A stretch of 64,000 nt of DNA from Mytilus trossulus (GCF_036588685.1 NC_086386.1:34711883-34775882); one strand, 5' to 3'; shown: positions 1 through 12,080, counted from the first letter of the stretch. Notes: generated by a model from the sequence alone, not told the origin. Made by a program: numbers and translations.

Positions 1-1995
1 GAAATTGCACTAATTATACAAACAATTTTAGAGAAGAAAAATTTCTCCGTTTGCGTGTTAGCGTCAATATTTAATCTTTAAATTTCGTTCAGGAATAAAA
101 GCATACATTGCGTTTTAATATCGCCAGACATAGCCAAGGTAAGCTTTATTTATTTATATGTATACACTGACATAACATTTATGTGACAAATTGCTTTAAA
201 AAAGATGCGCTTTAAAAATATTGTTTTTATATTAATATTTTTATTTATTTATTTTCAATCTGGTCTACATGTATTCTTAGGCATTTATTGTCTTTCTCTT
301 TTGAAATTTATTACGTTTTATCTAGTATCTCGTTTTGGTAATTTCCGTGCAGCAAAGTAGGTCTTTGTATACCATTAACCTCCCAGAACGCCTTTTTATA
401 TCTCCCGTTTCTATGACACAACTTTAGCATATCTTATTTAAGGTCTTTAAGGTAGATGGAGATACTCAAGTAGAATTCATATATATTAGAAATTTTTAAT
501 AATATGTCAAAATGTAGTTCATATCATGCTTTTTCCAAATTAAATTTTTTTTAAAAAAAGGATGGGTTACGAGGCCACTTTCACACTACAGTTTGTGCAA
601 AAATTGACAAACAGAAAGTGTATAAGATATGCATGGAAAACCCAATTTTTCGCCTTAAAACGAAAACTACATCATAGAATTTTGAGATTAACGGTGAGAA
701 GATAGTTTAATAATAAACTTTCAGATAAGAAAATGAAAAAAATCTGGTCACGGACTCCTTTGATAAAATAGGTAAATTCCTAACATATTCCATTGTAAAA
801 GTACTTTTCGTCTGAATTATCGGCTCTTACAATTGAGTTATCTCCCATTCTGTGGCAAAGATGGTAAAGGTTGAACAAAACACAAGTATTCTATTTTTAT
901 GTAAATATGCCATAAAAGATTAAATATGTAATTTTCTATATTGGAATGATTTTTTTAAACATTAACTACCTACTACTCTTGAAATTTGCACTTTTTATTA
1001 AAGATTTAGACCAATTGTATTCTGTTATTTCAAAATCCAAGATGGAGGAAGACACCCTCGCTACATTTTAGTACAAACAATGTAGATTGAAAAAATATAT
1101 AGATGAAATTGTTACTACAACGAAAATAAATATTTACTTCCCTAATATGGCTAATAGCTGACATGAAGTACACTACGACGAGACATCAAAAAAACAAAAA
1201 TCATTTCGCGATGAACAAGCGTATATGCAATAAATCCCCTTATAACTCATAATCTAGAATAGTAACATTTAAATTTTAAAATATAGTCAAAACTAGATCT
1301 TTTAATCTTGATGACAATGCAAGATAAACAAAGTATATACGCATTAAAAGGTGTATGCCCTATGCATTGAGGATTTACTGTAAGACTTTACTCTTTGTGA
1401 AAACATGCCATCTAGTAATAATGACGTCCTCCGACGTTCTAAGCTTTGATAAGGAATATTTATGAGAACATTTAAACAATATTAGATGATCATGAAATTG
1501 ATGTCTTGTGAATTGTTCCTCGTTCATATAAGTTATACTTCCGTGTTAAACCATAATTTTCTTTACCAATCTAAATAACAATTGTGTGGGCAGCGACACA
1601 AATATGAGCGAGGGCGAAGATTATTTTAATTAGACGGATTTTTTTTACAAGCTATCAGATAAAGAAAACAAACTTGTGTAACATGTTTATCAGTCATTCT
1701 TTTAATGTCCGTCCAGTGTACTGATTGATTGATAATAACTAGTAATACTTTTCAAGTTCGTAGATATATTACTAAGACATATTGACTGTATGGTGCACCT
1801 TGCAAACAACAAACTTAATTTCTTTCTACACACTCGAGTACACATAATGTAAGGTGATTTTATGCTTCAATTTCATCGACAATCTTTATTATGATGTAAC
1901 ATTATTAAAAATTCAACAAATGAAATATTATATGGAAATTATCGTATGCATTTGTTAAATGAACAAAAGATAACTGACATGAATTATCATTGATA
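1..1995. other. AT-rich intergenic stretch, no gene seen
   Basis: Only short, stop-rich frames are present. I see no recognisable protein motif, exon with both splice signals, RNA gene or clear repeat. It probably lies upstream of the receptor gene at 6.3 kb, so non-coding 5' exons could hide here, but nothing in the sequence demonstrates one. Confidence 0.5.
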
Positions 1996-2000
1996 TGGTC

Positions 2001-2412
2001 TGGCGTATATACAAAATTAAGTGTCCTGGTATCTGTGATATTTATTTACAACCACTGGGTCGATGCCACTGCTGGTGGAGATTTATTTCCCCGAGGGTAT
2101 CACCAGCCTAGTAGTCAGCACTTTTTGTGCTCCCATGAGTTATCAATGATACATGTATGGTTATATTTATAAATAAACTGTTTACAAAATTTAGAATTTT
2201 TCAAATACTAAGGCTTTTCTACCTCAGACATAAGTCACCTTAGCTGGATTTGGCAAAACTTGTAGGAATTTTGGTCCTCAATGTTCTTCAACTTCGTACT
2301 GTATTTGGCCTTTTTAACTTTTGTGGATTCGAGCGTCACTGATGAGTCTTTCGTAGACGAAATGCGCGTCTGGCGTATATACAAAATGTAGTCCTGGTAT
2401 CTATGATAGAGT
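2001..2412 (+). mobile_element. Retrozyme-like repeat, one full 370-nt monomer plus start of the next
   Basis: The segment TGGCGTATATAC... at 2001 recurs at 2371, giving a 370-bp period. Each recurrence sits immediately after GTC, the cleavage triplet of a hammerhead ribozyme, so 2001-2370 has the extent expected of one self-cleaved monomer. The second unit stops after about 42 nt. The first hammerhead is missing upstream of 2000, so this is a partial concatemer. The internal text (TTGGTCCTCAATG, CTTCAACTTCGTA, CCTGGTATCTATGAT) recurs at 3.6 and 41.4 kb. Tandem hammerheads one monomer apart are the hallmark of retrozymes, small non-coding retroelements propagated through circular RNAs. The assignment is inference. 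Confidence 0.7.
2331..2376 (+). ncRNA. Hammerhead ribozyme, minimal stem III (copy A)
   Basis: The core reads CTGATGA, then stem II GTC/GAC around a 7-nt loop, then GAAA, then a very short stem III and the cleavage triplet GTC (2368-2370). Stem I is formed by GCGTCA upstream and TGGCGT downstream (6 bp including G-U pairs). Stem III is ATGCGCGT here instead of the self-complementary ACGCGCGT of the other copies, so one pair is weakened. With so short a stem III, cleavage probably needs two ribozymes pairing through that palindrome. Confidence 0.75.
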
Positions 2413-2746
2413 TTATTTTCAGTTTCGTTAAGCCCGTTTTGAATGCATAACATACAGATATTCACTTTGGTAGCTCATAGCGAAATTTCGTCACACTCAA
2501 TAAACACTTTAAAACTGTTTAATGCAAAACATCAGCATTTGTTATATCAATATAGTAACAGGATTTTGTAAATGCAATTTTGTTCAATACATGTTTTTTT
2601 TAAATGTTTTTAATAAGGTAACTATGATCACACGCACTTTACCTCAAATCTGTGCAATATAGATTGATGTATAGAAAATAATGTATCTATTTTGAATTAT
2701 GCATATCAATAGCAATTATTGGACTCCTAAACTATCAGGAAAACTA

Positions 2747-2907
2747 AGAAATAATTCATGGGGTCTTGAATATATCGTAATTTTATCACGGGTTGGCCCT
2801 TTATGGCAAATAGTTTACCCTGAACGATAGTGAGGGGTGAAAGATCGGCATAAAGGGACAACCCGTGGTAAAATCACGATATGTTGAAGCCCCAATGAAT
2901 TATTTCT
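2747..2907. mobile_element. Palindromic MITE, 161 bp
   Basis: The left arm (2747-2805, AGAAATAATTCATGGGG...) is mirrored by the right arm (about 2850-2907) with a few mismatches, including matching CACGGGTTG and CCCTTTATG blocks. The central loop is about 40 bp. No coding capacity. No clear target-site duplication was identified. Confidence 0.65.
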
Positions 2908-3587
2908 ATTCTAATAGGACAAATACAGCAATTTTTTTGGATCGAAGCGCTCTAGATAGAGACAAATATTTGCCGTTCCCATGAATTTGACGAATTTAAA
3001 GGATAATCCACTTCTATGTATTATAATTATGTATATAAAAATGGCTTATACCACATTTTAGCATCGTTTGTTAACTTTTCCTTGTTATGATGATTTTTGG
3101 TTCCACAAGTTTGTATTTTCCAGTAAAGTGCTTGCATACATACGTCATCGTTCTATAACGTCGGGTACCTCATTCATAAAAAAAACCCCAACATATGACA
3201 GGGGAGTACGATCGGAACAGCCCAGGCAATATATTCATGAATTTACCACGGGTGTGTACTCAAAGTGTTTGAAGGACGTCATGTTAGAATGAAGGATATT
3301 CACTAAATTTATTCAATCTAGTTAAAAGTTGTTCAATACGAGCCTAAGGGATATATATGTCAAATACCTAGATATAACTGGGTTTAAAAGATGTTGGCTA
3401 ACGATAAAGAACAATTACGGTGCATCAATTCAGGACTCAATTCACTGCACGTACACGAAATACAAAGAAATACAATGATTGTTGACCTGTATAGTACTCT
3501 TTAATGGATGAAAATGCTGATAACTTACAGTATAATGGCAGTGTGTGACTAACAAATGCGGTTAATTTATAGTAGTGAAGTTGCTCT
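2908..3587. other. Intergenic, no supported gene
   Basis: A 74-codon frame opens at 3068 only with TTG. It has no recognisable motif, and its composition is like that of its surroundings. I see nothing else here. Confidence 0.4.
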
Positions 3588-3722
3588 TCAACATGTTCAA
3601 CTTCGTATTTTTTTTTGCCTTTTAAACATCTTTTGATTCGAGCGTCACTGATGAGTCTTTTGTAGACGAAACGCGCGTCTGGCGTAAATATAAACTTTTA
3701 ATCCTGGTATCTATGATAAGTT
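3588..3722 (+). mobile_element. Retrozyme-like repeat, partial monomer (copy B)
   Basis: This is the same family as 2001-2412: CTTCAACTTCGTA, a T-rich run, the hammerhead, then ATCCTGGTATCTATGAT. Only the part around the ribozyme is kept, about 135 bp. Confidence 0.65.
3641..3685 (+). ncRNA. Hammerhead ribozyme, intact core (copy B)
   Basis: The core is complete: CTGATGA, stem II GTC...GAC with loop TTTTGTA, GAAA, palindromic stem III ACGCGCGT, cleavage after GTC at 3679, and stem I GCGTCA/TGGCGT. All invariant nucleotides of the hammerhead fold are present. A stem III of 2 bp with a GCGC loop is unstable alone but can pair with a second copy. Confidence 0.8.
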
Positions 3723-6083
3723 GTTTTGCTTCCTACGTTACAAAAAGATACGAACAATGCTGTATTTTGTGATAATGGGAATCTCTTGCGCGTTACAGCA
3801 AGATATTGTAGTGTCAGCTTTTATAGCTTAATTATGAAGTACTCCTTGATACGTAGATGTGTTTACTTCTAATGATTTTGCTCGCATATTTTTTATTTAA
3901 TTAAACAACTAAAATACAAGTGAGAGGTTTAGCTAGTTATAAAACCATGTTTAAGCCAACGTAAGGAACTGCCTGTTCCAAGTCGGGATAATGTTTTTGT
4001 TTTCAATTTGTTAGATGTGTTTGAGCTTTTAATTTGGCCATTTTATATATTCTTTAATTGCGAAACAAACAAAAATCAATTTTGGTCATAGGAAATACAT
4101 CAACAAAACAAACATAATGAAAACTCGACAATAATAGAATACATTGTAACAGGGATTGGTCTACATTCGTCAGTTCTAAAGACTCTTTCATAAAAGACTT
4201 CCCGTTTTCCTTGCGTTCGGTATTTTTTTTTTATTCATTTTTCATCTAACAGACATGTTGGATTTATTCGTTGGGTTGGCGTAGGTTATACTGCATTGGT
4301 TGTCACATGTTAGGGAGCTGAAAATACGTATATAAAAATGGAAAAGTGATCAGTAGAGAGTATAAAACAAATAGTGAGTTTATTCTAAGAACTATAAAAC
4401 AATAAATACGTATTCATATTTCGCGGAATTAATTCTTGAATGCATTAATGCAAGAGATTTTCTGGTTAATATAAAAAGAATAAAATATCCTAATTTATTG
4501 ATAATAAGTTAGACGTACGCTCTCGACCATTTGGGAAAATTCGTTCTATATAAATTATTGATAACTTTGTGGTGATTTGATTTAATTACAACAAAACTCT
4601 ATCTTGGGATACCGTTCATGTTTGTTGAATTGTTTACATAAAGTAATTTACCTTAGATTAGAAAGATACTTACTTTTGTCACATTATTTGCTGATTATGC
4701 AATGTAATGTATTTTTCATAAGCAACAGACACTTCTTATTATGACATATACATATTTTTTATATCCTAAATGACTCTTTAAATGAAAATATGAAGAGTAG
4801 GTTGGAATTTGTGTTTGACGAAAAGATAACACAATTAACCATTATAAATCAATATAATCATATATTTTCAACACAACTCTTAACATACAGTTAACATTAT
4901 ATCGCATGGCACCTTCAGCAATAAAGTGTAATGTTATTAACGTTAATAAATTTCTAGGAATGAATTGTATTGTGTGCTAAGAAGTAAAGGTTGACTACAT
5001 ATATTGCAAAATCAAAACGACTTAGATGTATTCAGATGTCAATAATAAGTAAAACTTTCAAGTTAAAAATAGAATATCAAAGTGGATGTATAGAGGTTTT
5101 ATGAAAAGGATTGATAGATATATCACATATGCGAGTAATTTTTTAAAAGGCATACATTCTTTACTAAATAACTGTATAATATAGCTTCATACTTGGACTA
5201 CAAGGATTTAATAATATAGTATAGGATTTACAAAGTTGTGATCAAACTATTAATGCAAAAGATTTCTCGAAATTGTAATTTAGCCAAATGGTTGCCAAAC
5301 TCTACTTATTTGGACGAAAACAGTACTAGTGTATTTTAAACAACACCTAAAAATGTTGAAAGCAATTGATTAATTCTTTTAGTAAATAAAATTCTGAGTT
5401 ACAAAAATATTTTGATTCTGAATTACTATTTCATTCTTTCGATATATGTAATATAATCGACAATATGTTCAAGTTCATTGTATAGCATCTCAGACTTTCT
5501 ACTTAGACGACATGGTTAAAACAAAGACAGGTTTTATGGCCGTTCAGGTCCGTCATAAATTGTCTTGTGTCCTTGCTTAGAATATTTATCGTAAATGCGC
5601 ATGACAGCTAAGACTTACTGTTTAAATTGTGCTTTTGATATACGAATAAAATAGTCAATAACACATCAACCCGAAAACAAAAACTACAAACAGGCATCTA
5701 CGTTTGAAGATACTGACGCCCCTTCGTTGTAATAACTCTGGGTAGGAAATCCACTAAAATAAGGGAAAAGTTTACAAGTTCTATGTTAGAAGTATTAAAC
5801 AAATCTAAATGAATACCGTTCAGATATTGCCAATGACACTTTTCATATATTATAAGGTAAACTCTGTTTTTAGTATAACCAGTGAAAATATCTAGCGATA
5901 ACAAAGATGGGACAAACAAAACTCATGTTCGACATATGTTGTGTTGTGTGTACTGTTGTTTATTTTTGTTTTTTTTTAATTTTTGTATGGCATTCTTAGT
6001 TTGTTTCGACATTTGAAACATTCATTTGGTATCTTTTGTATCACTTTTTATGATTCATTTAATACTATGAAACAAAACAAATC
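3723..6083. other. AT-rich intergenic stretch, no gene seen
   Basis: No frame above 75 codons carries a recognisable motif. A fragment near 3960 (CCTGTTCCAAGTCGGGAT) resembles a dispersed repeat also seen near 47.45 and 54.64 kb. The region may include a 5' intron of the receptor gene. Confidence 0.4.
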
Positions 6084-6250
6084 TAACGTTGAAATAGTTA
6101 TCAAAGGTACCAGGATTATAATTTAGTACGCCAGACGCGCGTTTCGTCTACGTAAGACTCATCAGTGACGCTCATAAAGAAATATGTATAAAGCCAAAAA
6201 GTACAAAGTTTATGTGCAATTATGATCCAAAATGTCAAAAAGTTGTGTCA
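6084..6250 (-). mobile_element. Retrozyme-like repeat, second subfamily (copy C)
   Basis: On the minus strand the repeat reads into a hammerhead and then ACTAAATTATAATCCTGGTACC...TTTGATAACTATT. This sequence after the ribozyme differs from copies A, B and D but matches copy E at 52.16 kb, defining a second subfamily. It ends about 70 bp before the receptor's first coding exon, probably inside its 5' intron. Confidence 0.65.
6128..6173 (-). ncRNA. Hammerhead ribozyme, intact core (copy C)
   Basis: On the minus strand: GAGCGTCA, CTGATGA, stem II GTC/GAC with loop TTACGTA, GAAA, ACGCGCGT palindromic stem III, cleavage after GTC (6134), then TGGCGT closing stem I. All core nucleotides are intact. 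It is antisense to the receptor gene that starts 150 bp downstream, so it would not cleave the receptor transcript. Confidence 0.8.
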
Positions 6251-6284
6251 AATACAATATCTATAGAAGGTTGGAAATAATTTA

Positions 6285-6322
6285 AGACATTTTTTTTCAT
6301 TATTTACTTTTTGTCATTTCAG
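6285..6322 (+). other. 3' splice site before the receptor coding exon
   Basis: A long T-rich tract runs into TTTTGTCATTTCAG, ending at 6322, directly before ATG at 6323. This is a strong acceptor and implies an intron in the 5' UTR, with the whole receptor ORF in one exon. In-frame TTG at 6311 lies inside the acceptor and is not a credible start. Confidence 0.6.
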
Positions 6323-7636
6323 ATGAATCGACTAGTTCCACGTCTAATATTACGATACGCATACTTTGTATTGATTTTGTATTCCTGTGAAGGCACCACA
6401 CAAACAGTTTCTAAAAGTACACAAAACATGCAGGATCTTGGACATACAACGGTACATATCGCAGTAGAGAACAGTACTAGTACAGATAACAATCTGTTGT
6501 CTGGCAACGACACTATAACAACATCGCATTCAGGATACGAAGAAACTGAGGTCAACAGTCTGAAAGGAATATATGAGACTCTAGAATTTGCACAGGACAT
6601 GTATGTTTTACCTGTGGTTTGTACTATAGGTATTATTGGAAACTCTTTAGTTGCTACATATTTGTACAAACGGCGCGGTACTAATTCATCGTTCATCTAC
6701 ATGTTTGCTTTGCTTTTGGCTGATACGCTTAGTCTTGTATCTGATTTGTTTCTACCGTTTGCAACATTACTTTATATGACAAAGGTCGATTCAATTATGA
6801 GAACAGCAGCCAACGTATACTTCTGGAATAAAAATTTCATAACATACATATTGAAAGGAACTGCTTTTAACACTCTCTGTGTACTGTCTGCAGAACGTCT
6901 AGTTGCAATAAAATATCCTCTGAAACTGAAGTCATCACTAACAGTCACGAAACCTCATATATTTTTGTTTCTATCGTTTGTTATAAGCGTCTGTACAAAC
7001 ATCCAAATCCCGCTGTTCACAGAAATAGGTGGTGTGACGGATAGTTCAACCAATGAAACATCGTATAAGCGAGTGTATACCAGTCTTTACTTTGAAGATA
7101 AGTCAAAACATGACAGCATCGTCCTATTTCTTCATTTTTTTGCAGGACCAGTCCAAATTGTCTTTTTCTGTGTCATGAACGTACTCATTGTTCATGGCAT
7201 TCACCAAAACAGGAAAAGCCTTCTTGCAATGAACATGAACAACATCGACCATCTGAAGTCTATTAAAACCCTACAAATTAGGTTATGTAGAATATTTCTG
7301 GCACTGTGCTTCACTAATATCCTTGCTTTTCTGCCTAACTCTGTTACAACTATCATTGCAAAAATGTTCCCTGAACTAGGAATGAGTGTCAGATCGTACT
7401 CCACACAGCTTCTGCTCCATGGCGGTAATTTATTGAGAGTCTTGAACAGTGCTAGTGATTTCATTATAATGCTAGCTATGTCAATTGAAATTCGACGGGA
7501 CGTGAAGAGAAGAGTGATGTGTGTGAAATCATCGAGTATGTATGAAGAAAAAGAAAGTGTGTCAAGAACTTTAAGTACAACAGTTGGACGGACAGACGTT
7601 TCTGTTAATGGTAAATCTTTCATCAAGAAATTTTGA
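6323..7636 (+). CDS. Class A (rhodopsin-like) G-protein-coupled receptor, orphan
   Basis: A 437-residue plasma-membrane receptor. Residues 1-24 form a signal peptide. The extracellular N-terminus (about 25-90) is Ser/Thr-rich, with N-glycosylation sites at N50 and N62. Seven hydrophobic segments follow: TM1 about 93-115 with GN at 106-107, TM2 about 124-146 with LLAD (D134), TM3 about 170-192 ending ERL (191-193, in place of DRY), TM4 about 212-232, TM5 about 264-291, TM6 about 321-347 with FLPNS and P338, and TM7 about 366-388 with NSASDF (375-380, in place of NPxxY). I see no cysteine pair for the usual TM3-ECL2 disulfide. The layout resembles invertebrate FMRFamide- or TRH-like peptide receptors, but ligand and coupling are unknown. 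The ATG at 6323 follows a splice acceptor and precedes the signal peptide. An ATTAAA at 7672 may be the polyadenylation signal. The class is near certain, the subfamily is not. Confidence 0.85.
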   Translation: MNRLVPRLILRYAYFVLILYSCEGTTQTVSKSTQNMQDLGHTTVHIAVENSTSTDNNLLSGNDTITTSHSGYEETEVNSLKGIYETLEFAQDMYVLPVVCTIGIIGNSLVATYLYKRRGTNSSFIYMFALLLADTLSLVSDLFLPFATLLYMTKVDSIMRTAANVYFWNKNFITYILKGTAFNTLCVLSAERLVAIKYPLKLKSSLTVTKPHIFLFLSFVISVCTNIQIPLFTEIGGVTDSSTNETSYKRVYTSLYFEDKSKHDSIVLFLHFFAGPVQIVFFCVMNVLIVHGIHQNRKSLLAMNMNNIDHLKSIKTLQIRLCRIFLALCFTNILAFLPNSVTTIIAKMFPELGMSVRSYSTQLLLHGGNLLRVLNSASDFIIMLAMSIEIRRDVKRRVMCVKSSSMYEEKESVSRTLSTTVGRTDVSVNGKSFIKKF

Positions 7637-8040
7637 ATACGAGTCATCTGCAATAAGAGCCGTTTTTTTTTATTAAACTAAGCTTGTCTTTAGATTTAAA
7701 TGACATGCTTCATTAAGTCATTTTGATGTTCATTGAACATCTCTAACATGTAAACATTCGTTTGCATTACCTGTGTTTAACCATTTTGCAATGACTCAGA
7801 CTTTACAAATACAACAAGACACACATAACATGATAAAATGCAAGTGTATACATGACCTGCTGTGTGCGACGGCACAAAGTATATAGGACGAGAAACTTAT
7901 TTTGAATAACAATGAGGCGCCTATATTATTATTATTGATAACAAACAGTAGTGAGATGTTTTTCTAGTACATGTATACTTTGAGTTCTGACTTTTTGTTA
8001 TACTTATTTGTCATCAAAATGCATTTAAACTTTATTATAT
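7637..8040. other. Receptor 3' flank, no further gene
   Basis: Probable 3' UTR and intergenic sequence. ATTAAA at 7672-7677 is the first polyadenylation-like hexamer after the stop. Confidence 0.35.
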
Positions 8041-8245
8041 TGTGGCTTCGTGGGTAGTAATTTTTGTGGATTGAGGAAAACTTGAATGTTCATTGGATAT
8101 CTAATTTTGTGGTTTCGGCAAAGTCTGCATTCACATCATTAGAAAATTCGTTGAATATACAATATCGCGGTTCTCCTGTACCAACAAATTTCCACGAAAG
8201 TTGGTATCAAACGAATATTAATGAATCAACAGTGCTTCATTTTTA
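8041..8245. mobile_element. Decayed MITE related to the 13,760 element
   Basis: Contains TTTTTGTGGATTGAGG, CAACAAATTTCCACGAA and AATATTAATGAATCAACAGT. These resemble the ends and the 'ttttcgtgg...' interior of the element at 13760-13943. The left end is poorly preserved, so the boundaries are approximate. Confidence 0.35.
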
Positions 8246-11200
8246 ATAAACAACTGGGACAATCTAGAAATTTGAAGAATTGCATTTTATGTACCATCCG
8301 TTTAGAAAGGTATGTCATATCATTAATGATTATGTATCCTTATTAAATGTTCTGTATATCCTTCATACTGCAATTTTGTTTCAAAAATATCTTAAAACTA
8401 TATCATGTCATACTGTTGTGATGAAATGGATACTTTAATGTCCAGTTTAGCTCTAATGTAATACCAACCTATATATTGTTTTTGTTGTTGTTAAAATATG
8501 TTAATACTACAACTTTTGTCAAAATCTGTCAAAATTGCAGTTTTAAGCCTTCTTGTTCATAATGAAACTATCATACTATGAATTTAAGACAGATAGGGAG
8601 ATTAAAAAAACTGGCCGTTGTATGAATACATCCAATGAAACTTAGCCGTGCCCCTCATAATAATTTATTTCAAGTAAACGTTGAGAATTGTGAAAAGAAA
8701 GTATGCAGTGGAAAACTTTTTTTGGTTGTAATTGTATATTCTGCATTTACTTAATTATGGTATTTGTTTCTCTGGACCGATGTAATGACTTTTTGAGAAT
8801 ACAAATACAAAACATATATAGTGTTGCTATCGTTAACTCTTTAATCAACACAGCAAAGTTACAGCTGAGTATTGGATACAAGAACAAAAAACATTAAAAC
8901 AAAATGACAAATTTATAACAAAGAAAAAATATAAAAAAATAGTAAAATAGCATATTCTACACTTAGCGCGGTAGGCGGAAAATAGACAGAAATTTATGCA
9001 TCTATGCATCTGTCCTAATGTGGAATGAACCCTTTAATGATCTTTTTCACCAGCATTGTGATAAAAAAGTGGGAAAGCTTAAACTTGTATATCTTAATTA
9101 AACAAATATTAACGATAAACTCATCATAGAGACCAGGATTAACCTTTTGTATTTGCACCAGACGCAAAATTATACGATAAACAAAATACTATATTTTATA
9201 TTGCTTATTACTTATGTGAAACGTTATTGCATATCGATTTAAATTCAAGATTATCAATGTATCAGACGGTTTTACATACTTTTCACTATAATAAATGACT
9301 ATGAACTCATCATATATAATACAGTCAGCATAGAAGAATAGCAGAACATCTCCAAATTTAAGACAGGATCATCCTGTAACGTGAAAATACAACTGATGTA
9401 AATGTATAGATTTCAAGGAGACAAACAAGAGTACTGTAATTCACGAGGATATTTATATATCAAATTTGCTTAATTGGATGTTAAATGTTTGAAATAATTA
9501 TTATAATCACAATACAACCTTTTACACAAATGCAAACCAAATATGTTATATACATATTATGTTACATTTCCTATCAATTTATCTATTTATTTTGGATACT
9601 TAAATAACTGTTTTGCTACACAATTGAAGGGTTTTAATTCCATTTCTGTAACATCGGTGTACAATGATGGTTTAGTGTAAGTATAAATTTTGTCATGTAT
9701 TAATGAACTATTTATAAATATAGGCCTCTATGGACTTTCGATAGATGGACCGCAATCTTTTTAATATTTTCTCTTTGCATGTCATGTTCAGACTTGTTGC
9801 AGATCATTGGTTGCCTCTTTGAACTTTTCATCGCGTTCTTATATGCATTATCTTATAACCAAACCAAGCTAATTCAATTGATTCTGTAACTTTTTGCAAG
9901 ATGTATTTACTTATAAAAGGTCATTGGTTGTATGTTTTCAATATTCAACTTTTTATGTATACGTTTGCTTGTATACGACAAGTAGTAGTTTATTGAATTT
10001 TACCTTTTATTACATTGTGTTGTCATTAAAACTTTGTTTCATTTGTCTGCTGTTACGATGTTTCATGTGCCCTAGAACATTTTTATTTCATTTGTCTGCT
10101 TTTACGGTGATTGAGGTGTCCTAGAACACTTTATTTTGAATTACAGTTTAAACAACCTAAATGTATATGTAAATGTTCATTATTGCGTAGATTCAAATTT
10201 CATTCCAATTTATCAAAATTAATAAAAACTGCTGTGGAGAAAAAAAAATGAAAACTCTACAGACAATATATTATACTAAAGAACCTTTGATAATATAACA
10301 CTATAAATTAGATTATAAACTACGGAATCTTTGTAGGCCTTGAACATACGGAAGTCTGACACAAAAAGCATTGTTCGCCTTGAGTACTTAATAATTTTGT
10401 CAATGATATAGAAAAAAGGCAGGAAATTTAAAAAAAAAAAAAAAGTCCGTGAATTAATGCAAAATTATTCAATCCGTGTTTATAATTTGAAGAGGTTAGT
10501 TCATTTCGTGAACCTCTTATTGAAAATCCATATTCCAGTCGATTGGATTTGAATTAAATAGGATTTGAATTCAATAGGTTATGATATTGGATTGTTGTTA
10601 TCTGATTAAAAAAAAATATCAAATATTTCAAGCTTCAAAGTCATATCAATGTCCAGAAGCATATTGTTATTTTTTGGGTGAATTTCTTCAAAGATCATAA
10701 AATTAGTAATTTACTACAAATTTTCAATATAACGCAGAACGACAAATAGTGGCTTTGCAAATGTTTCACAAAGGATTAACACGAGGGTAGTTTCAGGTTT
10801 TCCTTGATATCTTTACTTCTTGCTTTAACCGTTTTTTTCTCAGATACAAAGGCATTACTGCGTTTTTACACTTACAACATATCGGAACAGAACTTTCGTA
10901 GCAAGAGGATTTGCATTGAATTATTTCATTCCTCAAATAAAACAGTGTGCTTCCTATTTTTCTCTTACTCTTTGTTGCAGAGTGTCTCTAAATATACTCT
11001 GCAGAAATAAAACGAGACGTTTTCTGGCTACTCTTGATTTGAAATTGTGTGGTCCTTAACTACATAGCCATGTTCTTAGGCAAAATGTCGAAACTAGTAA
11101 GCAAGTTTCTAACTTTTTTGGAAGGATTAACGATCGATTTCTTCTCCTAAAAGGAACTGGCGATAAGTATCTTCTTCTTAGGGGAAATGGCGACCATGTG

Positions 11201-11399
11201 TCTCCTTCTTTGGCGATAAAAGTTTAAGTTCAACACCACATCTTTATATATATTAGCTCTGTATAAAGTATGTCCCATAAGAAGGTTGACAGATACTGTC
11301 AATAGAACATTCAAAGTGTACACCGTATGAACCAAATGTGTTTTCCTTAAAAAGTAATCCACCATCATGATTACTAATATGTCACAAAAACAATTGAGA
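8246..11399. other. Intergenic, no gene seen; one retrozyme remnant
   Basis: No exon or protein motif is supported. 9125-9170 (CATAGAGACCAGGATTAACC...CACCAGACGC) looks like an eroded minus-strand copy of the hammerhead repeat with the ribozyme core lost. An A-run lies at about 10430-10444. Short frames at 9894-10124 and 10804-11010 begin at TTG and are uninformative. Confidence 0.35.
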
Positions 11400-12080
11400 A
11401 TGGAAATGGAGAACATAACAGAGACAACAACCCGATTAAAGAGCTGATAACACCCAAGGCCACCAATGGGTCGTCAAGGTGTCAGACCACTACTCCCTCC
11501 AATTTAGAACATATGTAAAAGTAGTCCTACTTTGACACAAAATAGTGTTTTTGATGTCATTGTTTACTTAAACTAACCAACAAATTTGCAGAAATGAAAC
11601 TTTTGGTGAAAGGGAAATATATTTAGATCATTTTGAGCCAAAATTCACTGCCTATGAGTTTGCATTAAAAGTTCGGGTTTAATGCGCTACATAGTACACT
11701 AATTTAAGATTTCCAGAAAACCGGGAGTTATTTTGGTAGTACCTGTCTTTTCAAGTTCAGAAATTTGTTACAAGACTTTAAACATTAATTGAAAATTAGC
11801 ATGTAGAAAGGTGATACATGTACAATTCAGGATATACCTGGTTTCCTTGAAGTTAAACTTAAGGTAAAATATTTAGAAAGCTGTGAAAATTGCAAAATTT
11901 GGTTGAACAGATAGGGATTTTTAATTGGTGGTCTGACACCTCAACGTATCCGGAGCTGGGCATCAGATAGCCCCTAAATCAATGTGTACTCGATCAGTGA
12001 TATAGGAAGTCCGATTCCGATGTCAGAATAGGTACATAAAGAAACTAAGCAAAATGAGAATGATACATAAATTAACGAAG
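11400..12080. repeat. Dispersed bivalve-type repeat split by an insertion
   Basis: 11400-11478 (AGAGACAACAACCCGATTAA..., ...CCACCAATGGGTCG) and 11945-12080 (CGTATCCGGAGCTGGGCATC...) read as two halves of one dispersed repeat that I recognise from bivalve sequence. They are separated by the 462-bp element at 11479-11940, which dates the insertion after the host repeat. Confidence 0.5.
11479..11940. mobile_element. Non-autonomous DNA transposon, 462 bp, TCAA target duplication
   Basis: The ends are inverted (GGTGTCAGACCAC at left, GTGGTCTGACACC at right, 13 bp perfect) and flanked by direct TCAA (11475-11478 and 11941-11944). The insertion interrupts a recognisable older repeat. There is no transposase coding sequence, so it must be mobilised in trans. 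The superfamily is not assigned; a 4-bp duplication fits several groups. Confidence 0.75.

Noticed and set aside
6319..6696. Minus-strand frames (also 7201-7653) opposite the receptor
   Set aside because: Shadows of the receptor coding exon. They have no motif of their own.
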